The position numbers were made by a program, and so were the translations under genes. DNA of 64,000 nucleotides from Histoplasma ohiense (taxonomy: Eukaryota > Ascomycota > Eurotiomycetes > Onygenales > Ajellomycetaceae). Under the pieces are notes generated by a model, which made no database searches, had not been told where the DNA came from, and saw only the letters and a list, made by a program, of their open reading frames with translations. This document shows positions 1 through 10,000 of the stretch, piece after piece. The number at the start of each line of letters is the position of its first letter. Position 1 is the first letter of the stretch. The stretch lies in contig JAEVHH010000005.1 of the NCBI GenBank assembly GCA_017607445.1, forward strand, positions 1,865,001-1,929,000, given 5' to 3'.

Positions 1-503
1 ACTGTTTTGTCCCAGAACGCTTTCCACTGGGCAGGGAAATTCCCATAACGGGTTGGGATTCCCATCAGGATAGCATCGTATTTCAGAAGCACATCTGGTT
101 CAGCAATCGGGTAGGAAGACTTCGGCGGCGCATGCATCTTATCGAGGACTTCCTGGGGGAGGGTTTCGGCGACTCTATATATGTTACGTTGACATGTCAA
201 TTTCCATTGGAGGGCTAGCTAGCTCATAAATTTCCTTTGGCAGTTTCGCGGTTTTTCCTCCTCTCGATTTTAGCCTGCAAACGGGGGGGCCTTACTGATA
301 GATATCTACTGTGCCTCCAGCAGCCTCGATGCCTTTTTTCTCTGCCTCCGCTAGCTTCTGGATATGTCCATACATGGAGTACTAAGTGTACGTATAGAGA
401 GAATCTCATTAGTAACAAAAGAGTGACAAAAGGGGTAGTAAGGTAACACATCCACGTAATATGGACGCAGACATACGAAAAGAATAGCGATCTTCGGCGC
501 CAT
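1..503 (-). CDS. NAD(P)H:quinone oxidoreductase, WrbA/flavodoxin-like (5' part, cut by window edge)
   Basis: The reading uses three exons on the minus strand: 477-503 (MAPKIAILF), 296-381 (starting [17 protein letters not shown]) and 1-174 (ending [15 protein letters not shown]). The introns have GTATGT and GTAAGG donors and rejoin one frame. The residues match fungal type IV NAD(P)H:quinone oxidoreductases of the WrbA family (Pst2/Ycp4/Alt a 7 relatives): the phosphate-binding YSMYGH loop and the [12 protein letters not shown] flavin-binding segment are both visible. Family members are about 200 residue FMN proteins that reduce quinones by two electrons, limiting redox cycling in the cytosol or at eisosomes. 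Only the N-terminal half (about 96 residues) lies inside the window. Family assignment is firm; the exact paralogue is not determined. Confidence 0.88.
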
Positions 504-3500
504 TGTTGATTGCGGATGCTGAATGGTTCGAACTACTGCGTAGATAGTAAACAGAGAAGAATGGCAATGCCACTAGGATTGTGCAATGAACTGAATGGTT
601 GGAGTTAGCTGTGAGAAAGGTCCTCTGGGGGGGGAAAGGGGGAAGGGGGAAGGGGGAAGGGGGATGCTGTTGTTATATACGCAGCGTACAGACACGGCAA
701 CAGAGCCCCGGGCCTTCCTATGCTATGACGTTTGCAAGGATGGTAATCTTTCCACGGCTCTCCCTGGCAGATCCCGAATACTCTCACCTCCCACCTCCCA
801 ACTCCCAACTCAGATTACTGTTGCATCAGGGAAGCAATTCCGCAGTTCCTACAATGGAATGGCAATATTATCGTGCCGAGCGGCTTTACGCAATATGTAC
901 CCATCACGCTCTGCTTAGGCAAATCGCTAGGGAGCAACAACGGTGCGGGAACGTGGGTTAGCGGGGTTGAATGTGCGTCCTACTCAGGGAGGTGATTACG
1001 GATCAAAGACTGCGACCAACTCCGTAGTAATCCTCACATTCCTGGTAATACGAAGGAGGTAGTGATGCCCCCGTACGCAGTCTGTCCCTTCGTGATACAC
1101 TAAAGATTTAGTGCCCCACTAACAAAATATTTTTTTCGTGGTTCAAATGATTTCTTTGAAGCTCAGAAAATTGGAAATACATAAAGCCCGTTATGCATAT
1201 ATCTCATATTTACTAGTACTTTTCTATTATAAAAAAAAAATTCCTTGTGTTGAGATACTAGTATGGTGACACAAAGAGAGTTAACTATTAGTATCATATT
1301 AACCAAGTTAGTAGTGCACCATGCCGGGGATCAACCGAGGGCTTCGGTTATGCCGAGCCCGCGTCTCAACACTGCTGCTAGTGATAAGTGATAATAAGTG
1401 GAATTATTTCAAGCAACCCATTTGTCAGCTTTCACAATCCCAAATAAATCAAATTCCGGTGTCTGCTGAGAACAACACTTCGTTTGATAATCCCCGGTAT
1501 GTCCGCAGCATGTCCTTGGTATGGGCGCTCATGATACGTCGATGGTATCAAAGAGCGAGCGTGAACGTTTGGACCAAGTACATACCGTTGTCAGCTGAAA
1601 GATCAGTGCTGTGAAAGAGAAACCCGAAGAAGAGCGAAAACTCGCCGAGAGTTGGAGCTCCAAGTGTAAACTAGTTGAACATGGTTAGAAACCCTGTTCT
1701 CATCTGTTCCACCAGGCAGGCTCAGTCAACAAACCCCACATAAATACTCATCAGCCGCGTCCATCAGCAGAGTCTATCAACTAGATATTCTTCTAAATAA
1801 CTGATAACGATTAGCATATGTTTACATCTACGCTGTATATAAGAAAAATACAATTACAATGTCATAGCGTTGCAGACCATCGACGGATATGAGCAAGGTA
1901 GTTCGAAGAGCTTCCAATCAAAGCAACCATATCTCTAGCTTTCCGTGATTCCCTTGCCAGGCCTGCTCAATCAAGCTTTGGTGGGCCATCCATGGGGATC
2001 AACTATTACGAGGACCCTTTTCCATGCCAGCAGCACCAGGGTTTGATGTTGGTTTGAAGATATATTCAAGTCATTCTCCTCCCTTTAATTTTCTCCTTCC
2101 TCCCCATTGTTGTCGATTACGAACAAAGACTTGAATCACCAAGGATCTCTCAATCCAATCTCCAAATACTATGGCCGAGCTTGGCTCCTTTGTATGAGGA
2201 GCAAGCTACGGCGGAGTGTCTAGCTCGAGAAGCCGAGGCATCAAGGGTATACAACCAAATTCCTTGAATCAGTGTCTGATTCTTTGAGGTGTTAACCAAG
2301 TGTCTCGACTGCCGTGGACTATCTGGTATGCCATTCATTGCCTTTGCCTACATGTCCTTCACCTATACAGACCAGGCACCTTCGTTATGCAACGGCCCCA
2401 AGCTTGTACGGCGCTGCAGGGCAATTGGATTTCCAGCTGCGTGAGTTATGTGCGAGAGAAGAATCCTTTCAACCGTCGATGCCGCCCTCGAGACAGAGGC
2501 AGTTTGGAAACGGGATGCTCACAGCGTTGCGCATGCTAGTCAGCTTACCTTCAGCTAAATCGATAAGTTGATGAATGTCGCTGATATTGCCTGTTTCCTG
2601 TTTCCAGCCCTCTTCTCCGGTCAACCCATTCCCGCAAACACCAAGATGATATCCTGTATGCGAATATTTTGAGCCAGTGGCAAATGGGAGACCGACCACA
2701 TTCCGGGAAACCCATTAGAGGCATTGAACCCATCTCGTTGGCGTTCCACGGTATGTGGAGACCTGCAAAGTCTGCGCTAAGTAAAGGTATGGAAGGCTTC
2801 ACGCTGTTACAGGAGTCGCGATTGCGCTCGAATATTCCGTTAAAAGCTAGAGCCAATTGGAAAATCAGTTTGGGTGAATCTTTCAGAAGTACATATCGCG
2901 CGGGAACTTGGGTCCGTAGTCACTTTTTCTTTTGTAGAAAATGCATTCGCTCTTAGCACTCTCGTCAAGGAAGACTTTGGTGTAGGTGTTCTGCGCGCAA
3001 GTGCATTGTTTCCGGAGGGGTTCAATCTATCGCCCATTGACATGGTAGGAAGTCAACATAGAATCTGCTGGTGTGGATGTTTGTAAGATCATGTGTACAC
3101 CGCTGACTATACGCTGTAATCATCAATTTCTTTCTCACTGATTTCATTATTAAATAATTCGACATGTGTTTTGGTTGTTTGTGACATGCACTGTCAACTT
3201 GAAAGATATTGAATATGCTGATGCATTCTTTGACAGCTTCGAAAAGCATAGATGATCTAGTTATACACATATCTCGTCTTCTTCAGAGCACGTTGCAAAG
3301 TATTTTCACCCAGTTTAATAGAAGCTTCAATCCAGTAAACAGCTATCTGATTGTAGTAACCAAAGCCAGGAAGAACAGACCAACAGTTGGAAAGCCCAAC
3401 GTTTAAAGAGCCAGGGCATAATAAACTCCGATCAATGCTATAAGCCACAGAAACCCGATAAGCCCAGCCCGCACATACAAAGAAAAGGAGACACGCAAAT

Positions 3501-3544
3501 TTATTCCAAGAAGAAAAGAAAACAAGACCCATGAGAGACCCAAA
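504..3544. other. intergenic, no supported gene
   Basis: About 3 kb lies between the quinone oxidoreductase start and the yth1 stop. It has an AT-rich patch near 1080-1300 and several short open frames on both strands, none with a recognisable domain or a convincing exon chain. Around 2300-3060 plus-strand fragments stay open for 80-95 codons in changing frames, which could be a decayed gene or chance. The last 200 bases before 3545 are probably yth1 3' UTR. Confidence 0.5.
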
Positions 3545-4300
3545 TCATCTTTTCCCTCGATACCGTCCTCTCCCAAACCGGCCATCCCGGCCACGATTCT
3601 CCCTCCTCCATTCCCTCTCCCTCTCTTCCTCCTTCTCCTGCTCCTCCCGTATCCTCGCCCTTTCCCGCTCCAAATCCGCTTCCGTCTTCGCCACCTTAAC
3701 CATGGGCTTTGGCAAATTCTCTGGCCACCCGGGATGTGCACCCTCAAGACACGCCCGCCCCTCAGGGCAAAACCCAGCCAAATAAAAACGACAGATCTTT
3801 TTCCGCACATGCTTCTTCGCGCACAGCGGACCCAATGCGCACAGTCCCCTCTCGTAGTGCTCGCAAAGAGGTATCTTTGCCTCTTCGGGGACGTGTTGGT
3901 AGAGACATTCATCGCCGTTGGGACAGTATCCCGTCCGTGAGAAATTCTGGCACTCGGGCATCCGCCGTAGATTATACTCGTGCAGGTACTCGCATTTGAT
4001 GCCCTTTTTACACAGGCCTTTGAGGAAGTGCTTGCAGACGAGGGTGCCGTGGGTCGAGGCCGCGGGCATTGCCGGGGAGGTGGCCGTGGAGATTCGGGAC
4101 GGGGTGGGGTGTCTGTCTGGGCATGTTGGGCCAAGGGGACAGTGGCCTTCTCGATAGGCTTTGCACACAGGCACGTCCGAGGCGAGCCCAAAGCCGAAGG
4201 TTTTTGTGAGGAAGGGACTGAAGGAGAAATTGAAGCTGGGGTCGCGAGGGGCGTCAGGCGAGACGATTCGATCGGCGATTCCCTGTACGTCTGCAGACAT
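3545..4300 (-). CDS. yth1: mRNA 3'-end-processing protein Yth1 (CPSF30)
   Basis: This is a single-exon 251 residue protein with five CCCH zinc fingers in tandem: C46-C54-C60-H64, C89-C97-C103-H107, C117-C126-C132-H136, C146-C154-C160-H164 and C170-C178-C184-H189. Spacing is CX7-8CX5CX3H, except the last finger, which ends in CX4H within ACLEGAH, as in Yth1 homologues. The arrangement and the length match fungal Yth1, the CPF/CPSF subunit that contacts the AAUAAA-type polyadenylation signal and tethers Fip1. A charged Glu/Arg-rich tail (about 206-251) ends in RGRYRGKR, a likely RNA-binding and nuclear-targeting region. The start at 4300 is the first ATG of the frame and gives the expected length. 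The protein should act in the nucleus. The assignment rests on finger number, order and spacing. Confidence 0.95.
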   Translation of the reverse strand: MSADVQGIADRIVSPDAPRDPSFNFSFSPFLTKTFGFGLASDVPVCKAYREGHCPLGPTCPDRHPTPSRISTATSPAMPAASTHGTLVCKHFLKGLCKKGIKCEYLHEYNLRRMPECQNFSRTGYCPNGDECLYQHVPEEAKIPLCEHYERGLCALGPLCAKKHVRKKICRFYLAGFCPEGRACLEGAHPGWPENLPKPMVKVAKTEADLERERARIREEQEKEEEREREWRRENRGRDGRFGRGRYRGKR

Positions 4301-6004
4301 GGCGGAGGTAGTCTTCGTAGCCTTCTTCCAAACGGGAGAATTGCAATAGTAAGAGGGATGAAATTCTAGTCGCTGTCGTCTCGTGCAGTCCTCACCAGCC
4401 GTAGCACTGATGGATCGCGGCTGGGAGGGAACGAGGACAAGTTTGACAGGGTGAAGACCCAGCCGTCAGCCGATACAGGCGTAGTAGAGATGCGAGGTAC
4501 GAAGATAGAGAGAATGTTTGAAGGAACCGTCAACCCAAACAATAGCAATATCCGAAGTCGTAGGGGATCTCCGTCATGTCATGGGGAGCACAGAAGGGTG
4601 GTTGGTGGTTGGTTGATGTTGGATGCAAGCTCATCTTGTGTCGAGCTTTATTTATTTAGCACGCTCCACCAAACTTTCGGCAATCCAATGGCCAAATTGA
4701 TAACGAACGGGGCTTCCCTTTTACAACCACCTCCGATGTCCACTTCCGCCGATAATTGAGTATATATCCCCCTCTATCATTTGGCTTGCGTCAATTCTAG
4801 CCGTCCTTTTGTTCCAACATGGAATGCATAACCTTATCTTGTGCAAGCGGATCATGACAGACCCTGGGAGCAAGCAGGCTTAGGTGGTGGTACAGACAGA
4901 GACTTCATTCCGGCAACTACATAAAAAGTCATTGCAGTCCTACGGGCATTATTTGCTCTATATCCTCGCCCATTAGGTGATGTTTTCCCGCTGTATGGCG
5001 GTACAGTAGGTACCTGTAATTGAATACTAATATCATGCATGGATCAAGGAGTAGATGCTTCGATCAAGAAGTTTACCGAAAGCACCTTCAAACGACTAAT
5101 GCTGAATATCCTAGCAACTTGTGACAAGCGTACCGTACAGGTTTATGCATTATTTATTGGGAGCAAATCTGATCCTCGCTATTGGGCTTGTATGCCCGTC
5201 CTGGTTTTTTGGTCCAGTCATTCAGGGGATGATGATACAATTTTTATGTCGGAAAAACGATGGCCCACCTCCCCCTCTTTGCTTATTCCTGTGGGCATCC
5301 AAAACTAGACCCCGGATCTCCTCTGTACTATTTAACTAACTCGGGGTCCACATATTTAGGCGCCTAAATCTCCCATAGCAGAGAGCTTGTCCTTCTTCCC
5401 TGGCCATATTGAATGCTTTTGACTAGCCTCGTGGGTCCTTGAAGGATGATTATATATGGGAAGGGGGAAACCCCCGAAGAAAATACCCACAATCTTCAAG
5501 ATCTCCAAGGCTGGTGGAAGATAATCGCCACTACAGCAGATACCCGCTTCACCCAAAAGTTTCTGGAGTAAAATAGCCTAGAAGCGAATCGCTGTGTCGT
5601 GATCCACATTCGCTCATGCGCTGAGACTCACATCGAACTTATTGACTACTATCAGCAATGAAAACGGTTCCAGCCCTTTCACTTTCATTATTGCCATTCA
5701 GCCCTCGTTGTTTCCGTAAGGGCTAAAAGCCAACCTGCTGTTTCTTAACTGCTCTCGCTCTTTCTCGCTCTTTCTATACATATATATATCTCCATATATA
5801 CCCAGGTTTACTGCTTGCACCGCCCTGCGATTTCTCAGGTTTCGAACCTCCAACGCCAATCCACCTGAGACTCAAGAACCAACACTGTTTCTTGCCTAAT
5901 CACTGCTTCCTTGCTATCGCACCAATAGACACTTCAACTTTCTAGAATACAACTAGTCGTTCAACCAGGGACCTGAAGTGCATAGCTCAGGTTGATAACT
6001 CCTG
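4301..6004. other. intergenic: promoters of yth1 (-) and chitinase (+)
   Basis: No gene is supported. Short open frames at 4451-4759 and 5039-5339 lack any recognisable domain. The 300 bases before 6005 are CT-rich with a TATATATA-like run near 5778-5805, which fits the chitinase promoter and leader. Confidence 0.5.
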
Positions 6005-6707
6005 ATGTATCCTTTTCAGAGATCTCCCTCCGTGGGTCTTGGTTCCAACGAACTCCCCGCGCAGAACTCGGTGCATAGATCCGACTCTGGAATTCCAATG
6101 CACTGGAATGCCGTTTACTACGCTAATTGGCGGGCAAATGACATGCCGCCTCCCTCGTCATTGAATCTGGGCTATGTTTCCCATATATTCTATGCATTTG
6201 CCTGGTATGAAGGGGGAAAAACGGAGAAGATTGTCCCCATAAGTCCTTCCCTCCCTTGGCTGCTAAAAACCAACCAAAAAAAATTGTGAAATGCAAGATA
6301 GCTTACTGGATGCTTTTGAGTTGGCAGGGTGAGAGAGGACGGTACCGTCTATGTTGGTGTGCCCAACCCATCGCCCTATATATACACCCTTATTTTAAAC
6401 GGAAATATATAACTAACGATTCCCACCAGCTTAGCAACGAATGGGTGGACGAACGCCAGCCAGTTGATGGCACCGAGGGATATCTTCGGGCACTCGTCCA
6501 CCGAAAGCGCGACTCCAAGGTAAAAGTGCTTCTTTCAATTGGGGGTGGGGGTAACGGAGGCGATATCGTAGGCAGCAGGAATTTCGCTGCTGTCGCGGCG
6601 AGCCCAGCAGCAGTCGAAAGATTTCTGTCAAGCGCCGCAGACTTGATGAATAAATTTCAACTTGATGGGCTTGACAGTGCGTAACTAACCCCCCTTATCT
6701 CTTCCCC

Positions 6708-6742
<35 letters not shown>

Positions 6743-7637
6743 AATCTAACAAACTTTTTACACAGTAAACTGGGAACACCCCGAAACACTAGAACAGGGG
6801 TACGACTACAACACCCTACTCTACCGGCTACGCGAACGATTCCCAAGCCCAACCTACCTCCTCACCACCGCCCTCTCCGCCGGCGAATGGGTCCTGAACA
6901 AAATAAACCTCGTCGAAGCCCACCTCTACGTCGACCTCATAAACCTCATGACATACGACTTCTCCGGCCCCTGGATGCCCCTCAGCGGGCACCACGCCCA
7001 GCTCTACGCGCCGCCGGACCCGCGAAAGGCAGCCTTGGAAGCGACGGCGACGACGACGAGTACCAACACGTCGGGTTCCTCAGGGGTCGCCTATCTGCTA
7101 AGCTGGGGCGTACCGGCCGGCAAAATCCTCCTGGGGATCCCCGTCTATGGCCGTGCGTTCCCGGGCGCGAATGGGATTAATCAGCCGTATGATCGGGGGA
7201 CGGCGGGAGGGGAAAGGGTGTTTGATTACCGTGAGCTACCGCTGCCGGGGACGGAGGAGGTGCACGATGCCGTGCTTTGTGCGGCGTATTGTGTTGATTT
7301 CGGCGGCGGCGGCGGCAGCAGCAGCAGCAGCAGTGGTGGTGTTGTTGGTGGTGGTGGTGGTGGTGGTTGTGGTGGTGGTGGTGGTGGTGGTGGTGGTGGT
7401 GAAGGGCCCGCGGCTGGCTTCATTTCGTATGATTCGCCCAGGACGGTGATGCAGAAGGCACAGTTTGTATCGGAGTATGAGCTGGGGGGGCTTTTTTATT
7501 GGCATCTTGCGGCGGATGCGGAGGTGGGAACGGAGCGGAGTCTGGTCGCCACTGGGTATCGTGCGTTGCATTCGTGGATGATGTCGACGTCCAATGGCGG
7601 GGGGGGGGTGGGGGGTAAGAGGAGAAGAGGAGGATGA
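6005..7637 (+). CDS. GH18 chitinase without visible signal peptide
   Basis: Four exons join in one frame: 6005-6204, 6328-6352, 6430-6676 and 6766-7637, giving 447 residues. GH18 landmarks are the first strand (WNAVYYANWRA), the SxGG-type loop LLSIGGGG near 109-116, the catalytic region DGLDINWE at 154-161, MTYDFSGPW, and a closing strand GGLFYWHLAAD. The proton donor Glu161 is present, but the last Asp of DxxDxDxE is Asn159. The enzyme should hydrolyse beta-1,4-GlcNAc chains. The N terminus is polar with no signal peptide, as in intracellular or autolysis-linked fungal chitinases. Residues about 337-372 are a Gly/Ser run encoded by GGC/AGC/GGT microsatellites and sit between conserved segments. 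Intron 2 has a weak GTTGGT donor, chosen because it restores the conserved frame; intron 3 holds a 33-base A tract. Confidence 0.88.
6709..6741 (+). repeat. poly(A) tract inside chitinase intron 3
   Basis: Thirty-three consecutive A bases lie between the donor at 6677 and the acceptor at 6765. It is probably length-variable between isolates. Confidence 0.95.
7303..7400 (+). repeat. in-frame GGC/AGC/GGT triplet repeats in chitinase
   Basis: A run of GGC, then AGC, then interrupted GGT triplets encodes about 33 Gly/Ser residues with single Val and Cys interruptions. Because the period is three, length changes keep the frame open, on the opposite strand as well. Confidence 0.9.
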
Positions 7638-8475
7638 CATATCCCGAATGAGTAAAAGTTGTAGATGGTTCTGTTTATTAAAAGGTGGGTTTGGGGGGGG
7701 TTAATGGGATTGATGAGGTGCTAATGTGCTTATGCTCATTATTTTTATAGCATTTGGGAAGAGTCGAAAAGAATAATTGGGGGAAGGAGGGGGGGAAGTA
7801 CAGAATATCAAACGAGAAATAATACGGAGCTCCGTCTCGCTTGCATTCCACTATCTGCCTATTATCTAACTACACTATACAAAGAAGGCGATTATATTTA
7901 CGTATTTTCAGGAAAGGGGAAGGAAAGGTTGACAAGAATCATCATCATCAAAAGGAACACAAGCCCATACATAAGGAGAGATAGGTGGGCGGGGGAGGAA
8001 TAAAAAAAACCCTGAGATATCACTCATTCATATTTGTATTTACAGCCAAACAACAAAAGCAAACAAAAGCAAACGAAAAAAAAAAAAAAAAAAAAAAGGG
8101 TGGGGGAGGGGCTGAACTAGACCAGAAAACGCAGAAATGAGGTATCAGGTATCATTCATTTCCAGAGTATCAGACTGATATTAATCGTAGTAGTAGAAAA
8201 ATGGTATATATATACTGCCGGATGGGGGAAGGAGCCCCGGTGGCGACACTAATATCCACACGAATATTGGTGATGTATATATATATATGCAGAGACATCA
8301 ACACGCAAGATAAAAAAAAAAAAGAGAAATCATACATACTCACGCCACACCCCCTGGCGGAAGAAGCAGATAGGAGGGAAAAAAAAATTAAGAAAATATA
8401 AAAAGAACATGACATAAAGGCTTAACCACCATTCCATTACCCATTCATTACCTCTCCTCTCTCCTACCCACCTAC
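7638..8475. other. spacer between convergent chitinase and DUF3712 gene
   Basis: This is the joint 3' region of two convergent genes. It holds a poly(A) run near 8077-8097 and a short TA-rich repeat near 8276-8288. No coding potential is evident. Confidence 0.6.
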
Positions 8476-10000
8476 TTACTTCCCACCCCCTGAGCCCAAC
8501 AGCGGCCGCAAATCTAGCTCGATCTCCAGCGTATTCGACGCCAACGCGGCTGAGAAATACGGCAGCTCCTTCCCACCATACACAGCCGACTTACCCACGA
8601 TGGTCAGGGGGATGACGCCCTTCTTGTACTTGGCGTCCTTGCCGCTGATGAAGGGGAAGACCTTCGCCAGGTCGATGGTCGAGCGCATCTTGGCGTTGTT
8701 GTCGCCCGGGCGGATGACGAGGGAGGGCAGCTTGGCAGTGCCGATTTTTTTGCCATCGACGGAGAGGTCGAGGGTGACGTCGCCCTGGTGAGGGGGGATG
8801 TTAGGTGGAGGGGTTTGTGTTTTATGTGTTATAATTTATAATATATATGGCGCCAGGCCATAAATATTTGGGCAATCCCCACCACAATCATGGTGTCTTT
8901 TGGTTGCAGAAAGTAGTGGGGGTTTGCTAATACTTATGGCATAGTACCGTATATATATATTAAGGGAGGTTTGGTTTTGGATGGGGCCGTTGCCCAGAGA
9001 TAGATAGACTTACCAAGGTGAGGGTTAAGACGCTGGGGTTGGGAATGAAAACTTCACCAAGCATGTTGCTTCCGTCTGTTTCGTTGGATGCGAGACTGAA
9101 GTTTTTCACTTCGAAGCCTTTGAGGGAATTGAGGCCTGTTCAGACAGAGAAAAAGGGGAAATCGCCGCGGTTTAGTCGTCAGCGGTCCTCCAATGGTTGA
9201 ATACAACAGTAATAGCAATACGTACCCTTCATGGTAATAACCTTATTATAATCTACAGTCGTCTTCGGCAGAGAGCCTTCCCTCAACCCCGTCTTGCCAT
9301 CAATCTCAAGCTCGAGTTTCTCCGACTTCATAACCAGAATGGCATAGTCGGTGAACGCATCCATATTAGGGGTGACGCGCTGGTTAATCGTGCTCTTGGC
9401 ACCATCGACAGCCTTGACGGGTGGGACTTCAAGGGTGACGAAGGGACTCTTGTTCCCTGCAATGGTGACGGTGGCGTTGAAGGCATCGAGTTGGGGGTGG
9501 AAACTGGACTTGGAGCCGATAGTCTGCTCAATCTTGATATCGAGGGACTCCGGGGATGGGTCGGTGATTTCCATGGAGTCGATGGTGAGGGTGGATCTGT
9601 TCACGTCGCGTTGGGCGATGTGGGGGTAGCCGACGTAGATGCTTGCCAAAAGGTTAGTTTCATGTCATCTCGAAAAGTTCCTTGCCCAATTCCGCTAGAC
9701 ATGTTGAGATTTTCCCACACGGCTATTTACATGAGCACAGTTCATGTGGGGACCACATTCAACAAGCGCATAGCGGAGATTAAAAATTGACCCAGCTCCA
9801 TTACTGCTCCGAAGAGGAGGGTTAAAAGGTGAAGTGGTGTAAAAAAAAGAAGCTTACACAGGCAAGACGACAACAAGCACAACGGCAATGAAGATACCCA
9901 GATATAGCCACCAAAATCTCTTGAAATTGGCTTTGAGGCGGGCGCCAAAGGAAGGCTTGGGCGCCACCTCGACGGGGCCAGCCTCAACCTTGTCCGACAT
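8476..10000 (-). CDS. DUF3712 membrane-anchored protein
   Basis: Four minus-strand exons (9858-10000, 9226-9641, 9014-9135, 8476-8784) encode 329 residues. Residues about 29-48 form one transmembrane helix (WWLYLGIFIAVVLVVVLPV) just after a short N-terminal tail of mixed charge (MSDKVEAGPVEVAPKP...). The rest is a beta-rich domain with features of fungal DUF3712 proteins: an early TLTIDSMEITDPSPESL segment, repeated strands, and the VKNFSLASNETDGSNMLGE block. DUF3712 (LEA_2/AsmA-like architecture) occurs in vacuolar or plasma-membrane proteins such as yeast Tag1. The single anchor with a large C-terminal domain predicts a type II topology, with the bulk lumenal or extracellular. Specific function is unknown. 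Splice junctions carry GTAAGC, GTACGT and GTAAGT donors. Confidence 0.85.

Noticed and set aside
7226..7640. Pro-rich and Thr-rich frames opposite the chitinase
   Set aside because: They are the reverse reading of GGT/GGC/AGC repeats and of the chitinase coding strand.
9197..9790. 197 residue plus-strand frame
   Set aside because: Antisense to DUF3712 exon 2, and it crosses the first intron; no domain.
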